Below, in pieces: positions 8,128-16,543 of a stretch of 53,450 bases of DNA. Position 1 is the first letter of the stretch. The number at the start of each line of letters is the position of its first letter. The translations under genes were made by a program, and so were the position numbers. The DNA lies in contig NZ_CALDGS010000123.1 in assembly GCF_937941905.1 (NCBI RefSeq), positions 1-53,450 on the forward strand, given 5' to 3'. The DNA is from an uncultured Mycolicibacterium sp. (GTDB lineage Bacteria; Actinomycetota; Actinomycetes; Mycobacteriales; Mycobacteriaceae). The notes under the pieces are model-generated. The model was not told the DNA's origin, searched no databases, and worked only from the letters and a program-made list of their open reading frames with translations.

Positions 8128-9065
8128 GGCTGCACCGGTTGGTCGAAGCCGTGGTCGCGCACCCAGTCCCGGGCCGCATCCGCCGGGTCCACCCCGCGGT
8201 TGCCCGACACCGCGGTGTTGAGCGCGATGAGGTCCTCGGTGGTCAGCGCGGCCGAGACCGCGTCGAGCACCCGCTTGAGGTCGGCCGAGCGCTTGCGGGA
8301 GGCCACCAGCGGCACCACGTTGGCGGCCAGGAAGTTGTGCTCCGGGTCGTCGAGCACCACCAGGTCGTATTCGGCGATCGCCGGCGAGGTGCTGAAGATG
8401 TTCGCGGCGGTCACGGTCCCGTCCGTGAGCGCCCGCACGGTGGCCGGGCCGCCGCCGTCGCTGATCGCGACGAAGTGCTGCGGGGCGATGTCGAGCCCGT
8501 AGCGGGCCTTCAGCCCGGGCAGCCCCTCGGCGCGGGTGGCGAACTCCGACGGCGCGGCGAACCGCACCTCGGCCGAGTGCCGGGCGAGGTCGCCGATGGT
8601 GCGCAGGTTCCAGTGCCGCGCGGTCTCGGCGGTGACGGCGACGGTGTCGCGGTCCTCGGCCGGTGCCGGGGTGAGCACCGACAGGTCGCCGGGCAGGGCG
8701 CGGTGCAGCGCCAGCTCGACCGCCTCCGGGGTGGTGACGCCGGCATCGGGGTCGAAGTACTGCAGCAGGTTGCCGGTGTATTCCGGGATGAGGTCGATCG
8801 AGCCGTCGCGCACCGCGGGGATGTAGGTCTCGCGGCTGCCGATGCCGAACCGGCGGCCCACGGTGAACCCGTTGGCCTCCAGCGCCTGGGCGTAGATCTC
8901 GCCGATGATCTTGGACTCCGGGAAGTCGGCCGAGCCGACCACCACCGCCCTGACGTCGCCCGACGAACCCCCGCCGCCGAGCGGGTCCGGGCTGCCGCAG
9001 GCCGGGGCGAGCAGCGCCAGCACGGCCGCGCACACGGCGGCGACGAGCGCACGTCCCCTCGGCAT
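8124..9065 (-). CDS. proX: Osmolyte-binding lipoprotein ProX
   Basis: 313 residues. It has a lipoprotein signal peptide with positively charged start, hydrophobic core and lipobox LAPAC (Cys at about 21), then an OpuAC-type periplasmic-binding fold with VVGSADFPESKIIGEIYAQA and LIPEYTGNLLQYF. It captures the solute outside the membrane and passes it to ProW/ProZ. ATG 9065 is preceded by a strong GGGGGAGGA site seven bases away. It heads the five-gene operon and is divergent from the LapA-domain gene at 9181. Corresponds to Rv3759c. Confidence 0.9.
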   Translation of the reverse strand: MPRGRALVAAVCAAVLALLAPACGSPDPLGGGGSSGDVRAVVVGSADFPESKIIGEIYAQALEANGFTVGRRFGIGSRETYIPAVRDGSIDLIPEYTGNLLQYFDPDAGVTTPEAVELALHRALPGDLSVLTPAPAEDRDTVAVTAETARHWNLRTIGDLARHSAEVRFAAPSEFATRAEGLPGLKARYGLDIAPQHFVAISDGGGPATVRALTDGTVTAANIFSTSPAIAEYDLVVLDDPEHNFLAANVVPLVASRKRSADLKRVLDAVSAALTTEDLIALNTAVSGNRGVDPADAARDWVRDHGFDQPVQP

Positions 9066-9180
9066 CACAGGTCCTCCCCCAAGCCGTTCGTGTGTCGAGC
9101 CTAACGGCGGACGCCGACACGCTGGGGCCGCAAACCGCGATGCCGCAGACATCGGGGCCGGTCCGGGCCAAGATGGACCC

Positions 9181-9543
9181 ATGACCAGCGATGCCTACGG
9201 TCAGCCCGCGCCCGGCCCGGAGGACTCCGGTGCGGCGCCGGAGGACCTCGACACCGCCCCGGGCTCGGCGACCCAGGTTCCGGACGAGGGCCTCAAGCGC
9301 ACCCGCGCCGCGGCGCTGTGGTCGGCGCTGGTCGGCGGGTTCCTGGTGCTGATCGTGCTGCTGATCTTCATCGCCCAGAACACCGTCTCGGCGCAGTTCC
9401 GCTTCCTGGGCTGGCAGTGGAGCCTGCCGCTGGGGGTGGCCATCCTCGGCTCGGCGGTGTGCGGCGGGCTGCTGACCGTGGCGGTCGGCACCGTGCGGAT
9501 CCTGCAGCTGCGCCGTGCCGCCCGCCGCAACGCCCGGCGCTAA
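9181..9543 (+). CDS. Small membrane protein with LapA-like (DUF1049) domain
   Basis: 120 residues: an acidic, Pro/Gly-rich N-terminus, then two membrane helices (residues about 45-65 and 77-100) separated by FIAQNTVSAQFRFLGWQW, the pattern of the LapA/DUF1049 family, and a basic C-terminal tail. The function in mycobacteria is unknown. Its stop overlaps the stop of the opposing phosphotransferase by four bases. Corresponds to Rv3760. Confidence 0.78.
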   Translation: MTSDAYGQPAPGPEDSGAAPEDLDTAPGSATQVPDEGLKRTRAAALWSALVGGFLVLIVLLIFIAQNTVSAQFRFLGWQWSLPLGVAILGSAVCGGLLTVAVGTVRILQLRRAARRNARR

Positions 9544-10571
9544 CGCCCGATCGTCCGCAGCCCGGAGGCGATGAGCGGGGCGACCGTCTCGCCGACCCGT
9601 TCCGGGATGCCCGGGGCGCCGCCGACCCGGCGCCGGTAGTCGATGCCGGCGGCGATGATCGCCAGCTTGAAGTAGCTCAGCGCCATGTAGAAGTCCCAGT
9701 GCGCCAGCTCGCGGCCGGAGACCTCGGCGTAGCGGTGCGCCATCTCGTCCGCGCCCGGCAGCAGCGGCGAGGTCCAGGCCGCCTCCATGCCCAGGATGAG
9801 GTCGAGCTGCGGGTCGCGGTAGACGCACATCAGCGCCGCGTCGCTGAGCGGGTCGCCCAGCGTGGACAGCTCCCAGTCCACCACCGCGCGCACCCGGCCG
9901 GGGTCGTCGCTGTCCAGGATGGTGTTGTCGATGCGGTAGTCGCCGTGCACGATCGACGTGCCGCTCTGCGGCGGCACCGCCTCGGCCAGCGCGGCGTGCA
10001 GCCGGCGCACGTCGTCGTCGCGCGGGTCGTCGGGCAGCTTCACGTGCTCCCACTGCGACCCCCACCGGCGCACCTGGCGCTCCAGGTAGCCGGTCGGCTT
10101 GCCGAAGTCGCCCAGCCCGACCGCCTCCGGGTCGACGGCGTGCAGGTCGGCCAGCACCCGGATCAGCCCGTCGACGCACCGCGACAGCGCCGCGGCGTCG
10201 CCCAGCCCGGCCAGTTCGTCGGCGCTGCGCACCACCCGGCCGGCCACGTACTCGACCATCTGGAACGGCGCGCCGAGCACGCTGTCGTCGTCGCTGCAGG
10301 TGACGGCCCGGGCCACCGGCACCGGGGTGTCGGCCAGCGCGGCCACCACCCGGTACTCGCGGGCCATGTCGTGCGCGGACGGGGTCAGCCCGGCCAGCGG
10401 CGGGCGGCGCAGCACCCACTTGGAGGCGTCGTCGTGGACCAGAAACGTCAGGTTGGACCGGCCGCCGGCGATGAGTTCGGCCCGCAGCGGTCCGGACCGC
10501 GGCACCCCGATCCCGCGCAGGTGCCGGTCCAGCGCGGTCAGGTCCAGGCCGTCAAGAGTCGTCGAGGTCAC
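9540..10571 (-). CDS. fadE36: APH-family phosphotransferase (ACAD10/11 kinase-like, annotated FadE36 in M. tuberculosis)
   Basis: 343 residues with the aminoglycoside-phosphotransferase fold: nucleotide loop GGRSNLTFLV (residues about 36-45), catalytic HGDYRIDN (about 210-217) and metal-binding VVDWELSTLGDP (about 229-240). It resembles the kinase half of ACAD10/ACAD11, which phosphorylates 4-hydroxy-acyl-CoAs, so a role in catabolism of hydroxylated fatty acids is possible. Despite the historic name it has no acyl-CoA dehydrogenase domain. Start GTG 10571. Confidence 0.8.
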   Translation of the reverse strand: MTSTTLDGLDLTALDRHLRGIGVPRSGPLRAELIAGGRSNLTFLVHDDASKWVLRRPPLAGLTPSAHDMAREYRVVAALADTPVPVARAVTCSDDDSVLGAPFQMVEYVAGRVVRSADELAGLGDAAALSRCVDGLIRVLADLHAVDPEAVGLGDFGKPTGYLERQVRRWGSQWEHVKLPDDPRDDDVRRLHAALAEAVPPQSGTSIVHGDYRIDNTILDSDDPGRVRAVVDWELSTLGDPLSDAALMCVYRDPQLDLILGMEAAWTSPLLPGADEMAHRYAEVSGRELAHWDFYMALSYFKLAIIAAGIDYRRRVGGAPGIPERVGETVAPLIASGLRTIGR

Positions 10572-10580
10572 CGGACTTGT

Positions 10581-11189
10581 TTACCACCGCTGGTTCCGGG
10601 GCAGCAGATCCCATACGTGATCGGTGCTGTTGACCGTGACCACGCCGATCCGGCCGGTGCGCGAGACCAGGATCCGGGTGACCGAGGTGTAGTCGATCGG
10701 GAACGACAGCATCCGCTCGGTGCCGAGGATCTGGTGCAGCATCACGTTGATCACCCCGCCGTGGCTGAACACCGCGACGGTGTCCTCGTGCTCGGCCGAG
10801 GCGATCAGGTCGGCGGTGGCGGCGCTGATGCGCGCCTTGAACGCCTCCGGGTCCACCCCGCTGGGCAGGTGCCCGTCGATGAGCCGCTGCAGCTCGGCCG
10901 GGTTCTCCTTGGCGATCTCCTCGATCGGGATGTAGTGGGTCAGGTCACGGTCGTACTCGGCGAACCGCTCGTCGACCTCCACCGGCAGGCCGAACGCGTC
11001 GGCGACCGGCTGGGCGGTCTGGATGGCGCGCCGCTGCGGGCTGGACACCAGCCGCCTGATCCGGAACCGCTTCAGCGCGTCGGGCAGCCGGCGGGCCTGT
11101 TCGTGTCCGGCCTCCGACAGGTCGGGGTCGGAACCCTGCCCCGGTTCGCTGCGCAGCGGCAGCGCATGTCGGACCACAAGTATCTGCAC
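10581..11189 (-). CDS. Histidine phosphatase superfamily protein
   Basis: About 202 residues. The catalytic N-terminal motif is VVRHALP (RHA in place of the usual RHG), and the second half has SPQRRAIQTA and FSHGGVINVML, giving the paired Arg/His of the phosphoglycerate-mutase fold. The substrate is unknown. GTG 11189 is preferred over ATG 11201 because the TATGGT hexamer (11202-11197) lies seven bases before the GTG and contains the ATG itself. It is divergent from the SDR gene at 11240. Confidence 0.82.
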   Translation of the reverse strand: MQILVVRHALPLRSEPGQGSDPDLSEAGHEQARRLPDALKRFRIRRLVSSPQRRAIQTAQPVADAFGLPVEVDERFAEYDRDLTHYIPIEEIAKENPAELQRLIDGHLPSGVDPEAFKARISAATADLIASAEHEDTVAVFSHGGVINVMLHQILGTERMLSFPIDYTSVTRILVSRTGRIGVVTVNSTDHVWDLLPRNQRW

Positions 11190-11196
11190 GCGTGCC

Positions 11197-11202
11197 ACCA
11201 TA
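11197..11202 (-). promoter_or_regulatory. -10 hexamer TATGGT of the histidine phosphatase gene
   Basis: TATGGT lies seven bases before GTG 11189 and argues that the more upstream ATG is promoter sequence and not a start codon. Confidence 0.45.
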
Positions 11203-11239
11203 GGCGCGACCGCCGAACGCCGACGACAAGGGTGACGAC

Positions 11240-12001
11240 ATGGGTTACGCCGACGACCTTTTCGACCTGACCGATCGGGTGGTGCTGATCACCGGCGGCA
11301 GCCGGGGGCTGGGCCGCGAGATGGCGTTCGCCGCGGCCCGCTGCGGCGCCGACGTGATCATCGCCAGCCGCAAGTACGACAACTGCGTGGCGGTCGCCGA
11401 GCAGATCGCCGCCGCGACCGGCCGGCGGGCGATGCCCTACCAGGTGCACGTGGGCCGTTGGGAGCAGCTCGACGGGCTGGTCGACGCCGCCTACGACGAG
11501 TTCGGCCGGGTGGACGTGCTGGTGAACAACGCCGGGATGTCGCCGCTGTACGAGTCGCTGCCGGCGGTGTCGGAGCGGATGTTCGACGCGGTGCTCAACC
11601 TCAATCTCAAGGGGCCGTTCCGACTGTCGGTGCTGGTCGCCGAGCGGATGGCGGCCGACGGCGGCGGGTCGATCATCAACGTGTCCACCAGCGGATCGAT
11701 CCGGCCGCGGCCCGGGCAGCTGCCCTACTCGGCGGCCAAGGCCGGGCTCAACGCGCTGACCGAGGGGCTGGCGCTGGCCTACGGGCCCACGGTCCGGGTG
11801 AACACGCTGATGCCCGGGCCGTTCCGCACCGATGTGAGCAAAGCGTGGGATCTCGACGCGGTCAACCGGGGTGCGCAGGCGTTCGCGCTCAAGCGGATCG
11901 GCAACCCGCCCGAGATCGTCGGCGCCGCACTGTATCTGATGTCCGACGCGGCGAGCTACACGAGCGGGTCGATCATCCGCGTCGACGGCGGCATGCCCTG
12001 A
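11240..12001 (+). CDS. Short-chain dehydrogenase/reductase
   Basis: 253 residues of the classical SDR type: cofactor motif TGGSRGLG (residues about 18-25), NNAG (about 95-98), catalytic Ser in the VSTSGS segment and YSAAK (about 160-164), and the C-terminal SGSIIRVDGG. The aspartate-less pocket after beta-2 (ASRKYD) suggests NADP(H) preference. ATG 11240 follows an AAGGGTG site. The substrate is not identifiable; a small gene remnant on the other strand overlaps its last 29 bases. Confidence 0.88.
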   Translation: MGYADDLFDLTDRVVLITGGSRGLGREMAFAAARCGADVIIASRKYDNCVAVAEQIAAATGRRAMPYQVHVGRWEQLDGLVDAAYDEFGRVDVLVNNAGMSPLYESLPAVSERMFDAVLNLNLKGPFRLSVLVAERMAADGGGSIINVSTSGSIRPRPGQLPYSAAKAGLNALTEGLALAYGPTVRVNTLMPGPFRTDVSKAWDLDAVNRGAQAFALKRIGNPPEIVGAALYLMSDAASYTSGSIIRVDGGMP

Positions 12002-12183
12002 TCCGGACGGCGGCCAGGCTGTCCGCCAGGTGGCCGGCGACCAGGTTGAGGTGGAGCCGCACCATGTTGGTGCCGGTGCAGAACCCGCTGAGTTCCGGGT
12101 CGTCGAGCACCCGGCGGCAGCGGTCCCCGACGACGGCTTCCAGCGCCTCGTACTCGCCGATCCTCCTGGAAAATCGTTGTCAT
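11973..12183 (-). pseudogene. Small frameshifted gene remnant, family unknown
   Basis: Between the SDR and alkyl sulfatase genes a minus-strand frame from about 12161 to the TGA at 11975-11973 has almost pure G/C third positions (peptide core EYEALEAVVGDRCRRVL, then GTNMVRLHLNLVAGHL), a strong coding sign, but it has no start codon. Removing one base near 12155-12160 joins it to ATG 12183, giving MTTIFQED followed by REYEALEAV and so on, about 69 residues. I read it as a short gene with one extra base. The product is not recognised. Confidence 0.45.
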
Positions 12184-12237
12184 GCAACGAGTACACCGCG
12201 GGCTCTTTGCGCGGCGATTTCCCCACCGCGCCGTTGG

Positions 12238-14137
12238 TTACGGAGTGATGATCGCGAAACCCGGGTCCGGCCGGTCCAGCACCGCAAGCAGCGCCTGCAG
12301 CGCCGCGGGGTTGCCGGCGATGTCCAACCCGGGTGAGTCGGCGTCCCCTGCGGCCAGGGCGAGCAGCCGCCGGGTCCCCGAGACCGTGACGGTGGCCTGT
12401 GCGGTGTTCGGGTCGGCCGGGGCGCGCCGGTGGATCAGCACCCCGTTGCGCAGGGCCAGCCGGTGGTTCGCGCCGGTGTCGGTGAAGGTGACGTCGACGG
12501 CGATGTCGAGGTCCCAGGCCCGCGGCCCGTCCACGCTGATGGCGAGCGCGTCGAAGAGCTGCTCCGGGGTGAGCCGAGCCAGGATCGCCGGCGCCGCGGT
12601 GGTGGTCGGCGTGCCCGGCACGCCGCCGCGCAGTTCGGCCGCACCGGTGAGGAAGAAGTTGCGCCACACCGCGTTCTCGGCGCCGTAGGCGAGCTGCTCC
12701 AGGGTGGCGGCGTAGTGTTCGCGGGCTGCGGCGTGGTGCTCGTCGGTGAACATGACGTGGTCGAGCAGGGTTGCCGCCCAACGGTAGTCGCCGTCGTCGT
12801 AGGCGGCCCGGGCCAGTTCCACGACCCGGTCGACGCCGCCCATCGCCGCCACGTAGCGCGGGCCGGCGGCCTGCGGCGGGTGCGGCCACAGCCGGGCCGG
12901 GTTGCCGTCGAACCAGCCCATGTAGCGCTGGTAGATCGCCTTGACGTTGTGGCTCACCGAGCCGTAGTAGCCGTGGGTGTGCCAGGCCCGGCGCAGCGCC
13001 GGCGGCAGCTTGAAGTGCTCGGCGATCTCGGCGCCGGTATGGCCCTGGTTGATCAGCCGCAGCGTCTGGTCGTGCAGGTAGGAGTACAGATCGCGTTGCA
13101 GCGAAAGGAATTCCACGATCCGCTCGCGGCCCCAGGTCGGCCAGTGGTGGGAGGCGAACAGCACGTCGGTGCGGTCGGCGAACCGGTCGATCGCCTCGGT
13201 GAGGTAACCGGCCCAAGGCGTGCGGATCGCGTACCAGCGCGCCGCGCAGCGTCAGCAGGTTGTGCAGGTTGTGGGTGGCGTTCTCGGCGATGCACAGCGC
13301 GCGGAAGCGCGGGAAGTAGAAGTGCATCTCGGCCGGCGCCTCGGTGCCGGGCGCGAGTTGGAACTCGATCTCGACGCCGTCGACGACGTGGGTCTCGCCG
13401 GTCTCGCGGACCTCCAGCGTGGGGACGATCAGCCCCACCTCACCGGTGGAGGTGGCCTGTCCGAGGCCGCAGCCCACCTGCCCGGCCGGCCCGCGGTCGA
13501 GCGCGGTGCCGTACATGTAACCGGCCCGGCGGGCCATCGCGGTGCCGGCGTAGATGTTCTCCTGCACGGCGTGTTCGGTGAAGTGCTCGGGCGCGATGAC
13601 CACCACCTCGCCGGCGTCGACGGCGGCCTGGCTGGTCACCCCCAGCACGCCGCCGAAGTGGTCGACGTGGGAGTGGGTGTAGATCACGGCCCGGACCGGC
13701 CGGTCGCCGCGGTGCGCGCGGTACAGCCCCAGCGCGGCCGCGGCGGTTTCGGTGCTGATCAGCGGGTCGATGACGATGATGCCGGTGTCGCCCTCGACGA
13801 AGGTGATGTTGGACAGGTCCAGGCCGCGTACCTGGTAGATGCCGGTTCCCGCCCCGGCCGCTCCGCTCGCCCCGGCCACCACCTCGTAGAGGCCCTGTTC
13901 GGCGCACAGCCGGCTCTGCCGCCACAGGCTCGGGTGCACGGTGGGCGGTGCGTCGCCGGCCAGGAACGCGCAGGCGTCGTTGTCCCACACCACTCGCCCG
14001 TCGGCGGCGGTCACCACCCCGGGCCGCAGGGCGGCGATGAAGCCCCGGTGGGCGTCGGCGAAATCGGCGGTGTCGTCGAACGGCAGGGTGGTCAGGTGGG
14101 CGGCCTCGATCGCCGGGCTGGGCGGGGTGTGCTCCAT
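12238..14137 (-). pseudogene. Alkyl sulfatase (metallo-beta-lactamase fold), frameshifted
   Basis: The N-terminal half (ATG 14137 to about 13220) carries THSHVDHFGG, the zinc motif of SdsA1-type alkyl sulfatases, which cleave alkyl sulfate esters. Near 13215-13216 the frame breaks: the minus strand reads CACGCCTTGGGCC where CACGCCTGGGCC would give H-A-W-A-G-Y-L and continue into LFASHHWPTWGRERI and the rest of the enzyme. The C-terminal half ends at 12238 with the SCP2-like domain (VWRNFFLTGAAELRGG, then VDVTFTD). One extra base thus splits an otherwise complete gene of about 630 codons (Rv3762c-type). It could be a real inactivation or an assembly error; every other motif looks intact. Confidence 0.8.
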
Positions 14138-14143
14138 TCCGCC

Positions 14144-14149
14144 ACGGTA
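14144..14149 (-). promoter_or_regulatory. -10 hexamer TACCGT of the alkyl sulfatase gene
   Basis: TACCGT lies six bases before ATG 14137 with no Shine-Dalgarno, matching the leaderless pattern. Confidence 0.4.
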
Positions 14150-14150
14150 G

Positions 14151-14648
14151 TCACCGTGGCAGCCGATGCAGGGTGACGTCGGTGAGCGCGCCGGCGCACA
14201 CCTCGGCGGTCAGGTAGGTGCAGTGCGGCTGGCGGCGCCGGTCGGTGGGCGAGCCCGGGTTGAGCAGCCGCAGCCCGCTCGCGGCGGTGCTGTCCCACGG
14301 GATGTGGCTGTGGCCGAACACCAGCACGTCGGTGTCCGGGTAGGCGGCGGCCATCCGGGCCTCCCGCCCGGCGGCCGGGCCGGTCTCGTGGACCACGGTG
14401 AACCGCAGTCCGCCCAGGGTGGCGTCGGCGCGCTCGGGCAGCCGGGCGCGCAGCTCGGGGCCGTCGTTGTTGCCCCAGCAGGCCAGCAGCCGGGCGGCCC
14501 GCCGCTGCAGCGCGTCCAGCAGCGCGACGTCGACCCAGTCCCCGGCGTGCACGACGACGTCGGCGCGGTCCACCTCGTCCCACACCGCGGCCGGCAGGTC
14601 GCGGGCCCGCTTGGGCACGTGGGTGTCGGAGATCAGCAGCAGCCGCAC
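14151..14648 (-). CDS. YfcE-type metallophosphoesterase
   Basis: 165 residues with the calcineurin-like metal ligands DTHVP (residues about 8-12), GDWVD (about 36-40), GNND (about 59-62), and GHSHIP near 116, plus NPGSPTDRR typical of the YfcE/MJ0936 phosphodiesterases. It probably hydrolyses a small phosphodiester; the natural substrate is unknown. Start GTG 14648, with TAACGT six bases upstream and no ribosome site. Confidence 0.85.
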   Translation of the reverse strand: MRLLLISDTHVPKRARDLPAAVWDEVDRADVVVHAGDWVDVALLDALQRRAARLLACWGNNDGPELRARLPERADATLGGLRFTVVHETGPAAGREARMAAAYPDTDVLVFGHSHIPWDSTAASGLRLLNPGSPTDRRRQPHCTYLTAEVCAGALTDVTLHRLPR

Positions 14649-14654
14649 ACGGTG

Positions 14655-14660
14655 ACGTTA
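14655..14660 (-). promoter_or_regulatory. -10 hexamer TAACGT of the metallophosphoesterase gene
   Basis: TAACGT lies six bases before GTG 14648; leaderless pattern. Confidence 0.4.
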
Positions 14661-15860
14661 ACCGAGCACCGCGGGCATGGTCTCCCAGCCGCGCACCGTC
14701 GAGGTCGTCGACATCCGGGCCCGGTCCAGGTCGATCTCCCAGGCCGGGAACCGGGCCAGCAGCTCCTCCAGCGCGATCCGGCCCTCCAGCCGGGCCAGTG
14801 CGGCACCCAGGCAGTAGTGGGCGCCCACGCCGAACGCCAGGTGCCCGCGCGCCCTGCGGTGGATGTCGAAGACGTCGCCGTCCGGCGGGAACTGACGGTG
14901 GTCCCGGTTGGCCGCGCCGACCAGGAAGATCATCACCGACCCGGCGGGCACGGTGTGCCCGTAGTACTCGACGTCGCGGGTGACGTGGCGGGCGACATGC
15001 GGGGCGGGCGGCTCCAGTCGCAGGATCTCCTCGACGGCGTCCGGGATGAGCCCCCGGTCGGCGGCGAGTTCGGCGCGCTGGTCGGGGTGCTCGGCGAGCA
15101 CCTTGGCGGCCCAGCCGATGAGCCGGGTGGTGGTCTCGTTGCCGGCGGCCGAGACGACGTTGATGTACATCAGCAGCTCGTCGCGGGTGAGCCTGCGGGT
15201 GACGCCGTGCTCGTCGGTGAACTCCACCGACAGCAGCTCGGTGACGATGTCGTCGCCCGGGTGGGTGGCGCGCCAGTCGACGTAGTCGGCGAAGAAGGTG
15301 CCGTCGTCGAAGCCCTCCGAGGCGACGGCCATCGGTTGGCCGGCCTCGGTGGTGAGGTGGCGGTCGGCCCGGTCGCGGGTGGCGACCTGCAGCTGCGGCG
15401 GGATGCCCAGCAGGGTGCAGATCACCCGCATCGGCATCTGCCTGCCGAGGTCGGCGATGAAGTCGAAGTCGTCGCCGGGGCCGAACGGGTCCAGGCACGC
15501 CACGCAGTAGGCCCGGATCATGTCCTCCAGCTCGGCGATCTTGCGCGGCGTGAACATCCGCGCGACCAGCTTGCGGTGGATGTCGTGGCGCGGCGGGTCC
15601 TCCATCACCAGCAGCCCCGACGGGATCTCCATGTCGGCCTTGATCAGCTCGAGGATGTTGCCGCGGCCGGAGCTGAACGTCTCGTGGTCGAGCAGGCCCC
15701 GGTTCACGTCGGCGTAGCGACTGGTGGCCCAGAAGTCGAGCCGCTCGTTGTAGTAGATCGGCAACTCGTCGCGCAGCCGCTTGAACATCGGGTACGGGTC
15801 GGCGATGAGTCCGACGTCGTAGGGGTCGAAGTAGATCTCGCTGGATGTGGGCGCCGTCAC
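14658..15860 (-). CDS. Cytochrome P450
   Basis: 400 residues. Heme-binding loop FGVGAHYCLGAALAR (Cys near residue 347), I-helix oxygen-activation motif AGNETTTR (about 236-243) and K-helix EILR (about 282) are intact, so it should be an active monooxygenase that depends on a ferredoxin partner not encoded nearby. The substrate is unknown; mycobacterial P450s of this bacterial type often act on sterols or fatty acids. GTG 15860 is chosen because TATCTT lies six bases before it, overlapping the 18-bp palindrome. It is divergent from, and probably controlled by, the TetR gene at 15921. Confidence 0.88.
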   Translation of the reverse strand: MTAPTSSEIYFDPYDVGLIADPYPMFKRLRDELPIYYNERLDFWATSRYADVNRGLLDHETFSSGRGNILELIKADMEIPSGLLVMEDPPRHDIHRKLVARMFTPRKIAELEDMIRAYCVACLDPFGPGDDFDFIADLGRQMPMRVICTLLGIPPQLQVATRDRADRHLTTEAGQPMAVASEGFDDGTFFADYVDWRATHPGDDIVTELLSVEFTDEHGVTRRLTRDELLMYINVVSAAGNETTTRLIGWAAKVLAEHPDQRAELAADRGLIPDAVEEILRLEPPAPHVARHVTRDVEYYGHTVPAGSVMIFLVGAANRDHRQFPPDGDVFDIHRRARGHLAFGVGAHYCLGAALARLEGRIALEELLARFPAWEIDLDRARMSTTSTVRGWETMPAVLG

Positions 15861-15867
15861 AGTGCAA

Positions 15868-15885
15868 AGATACCGATCGGTATCT
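15868..15885. promoter_or_regulatory. Perfect 18-bp palindrome, probable TetR operator
   Basis: AGATACCGATCGGTATCT is its own reverse complement. It lies between the divergent P450 and TetR genes and overlaps the predicted P450 -10 (minus-strand TATCTT, 15872-15867). A bound TetR dimer would block P450 transcription and perhaps its own. Confidence 0.75.
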
Positions 15886-15920
15886 GAGTTTCGCGTGGGA
15901 ATCCGGGATCGGCTGGCACG

Positions 15921-16538
15921 ATGTCCGTCATGGTCGAGCGGTGGACCCGGCAGCGGCGCATGGAGCACACCCGCGCGCTGCTCATCGACGCGGCCGAGGA
16001 GGTGTTCGCGCGCAAGGGATTCGGCGCGGCGTCCCTGGACGACATCGCCGACGCGGCCGGCTACACCAAGGGCGCGATCTACAAGCACTTCGCCACCAAG
16101 GAGGACCTGTTCCTGGCGGTCAGCGACAAGTACTGGCGCCGCTACTTCGAGCACTTCACCGAGGTGCTGGCCCGGGTGACGACGATCGGCGAGCCCGAGC
16201 TCGACGAGATCGCCCGGCGCTGGCGCGACATCACCCGCTCCGGCGGCGCCGACCATGCCGCGCTCGGCCACGAGTTCACCCTGTACCTGCGCCGCAACCC
16301 GGCCGCCGCGGCCCGGGTCGCCGACCGCCGCCGGCAGGTCGTCGCCGACCTCACCGACTTCATCGTCGCCGGCGTGGAGCGGCTCGGCGCGACGCTGCGC
16401 ATCCCCGCCGAGACCTTCGCCCGGGTGCTCATCACCACCGGCGACGGGATCATGCTCGGCAGCGAGCTCGACGGGGTGGACCTGCACCGGGCCGCGCTGC
16501 AGATGTACCTGTCGGTGATCGAGCTGCCCGACAGGTAG
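15921..16538 (+). CDS. TetR family transcriptional regulator
   Basis: 205 residues. The N-terminal helix-turn-helix covers residues about 16-60 (LLIDAAEEVFARKGFGAASL, then YTKGAIYKHFATKEDLF), a near-perfect TetR signature. The C-terminal ligand domain is generic. It is likely a repressor of itself and of the divergent P450 through the palindrome at 15868-15885. ATG 15921 is used; ATG 15930 (MVERW) is an equally possible start. Confidence 0.9.
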   Translation: MSVMVERWTRQRRMEHTRALLIDAAEEVFARKGFGAASLDDIADAAGYTKGAIYKHFATKEDLFLAVSDKYWRRYFEHFTEVLARVTTIGEPELDEIARRWRDITRSGGADHAALGHEFTLYLRRNPAAAARVADRRRQVVADLTDFIVAGVERLGATLRIPAETFARVLITTGDGIMLGSELDGVDLHRAALQMYLSVIELPDR

Positions 16539-16543
16539 CGCGG

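Noticed and set aside
8128..10419. N-terminal extension of the proV frame by over 700 codons
   Set aside because: The extension is a shadow of proX and the phosphotransferase genes; ProV has a normal GTG start at 8127 overlapping the proX stop.
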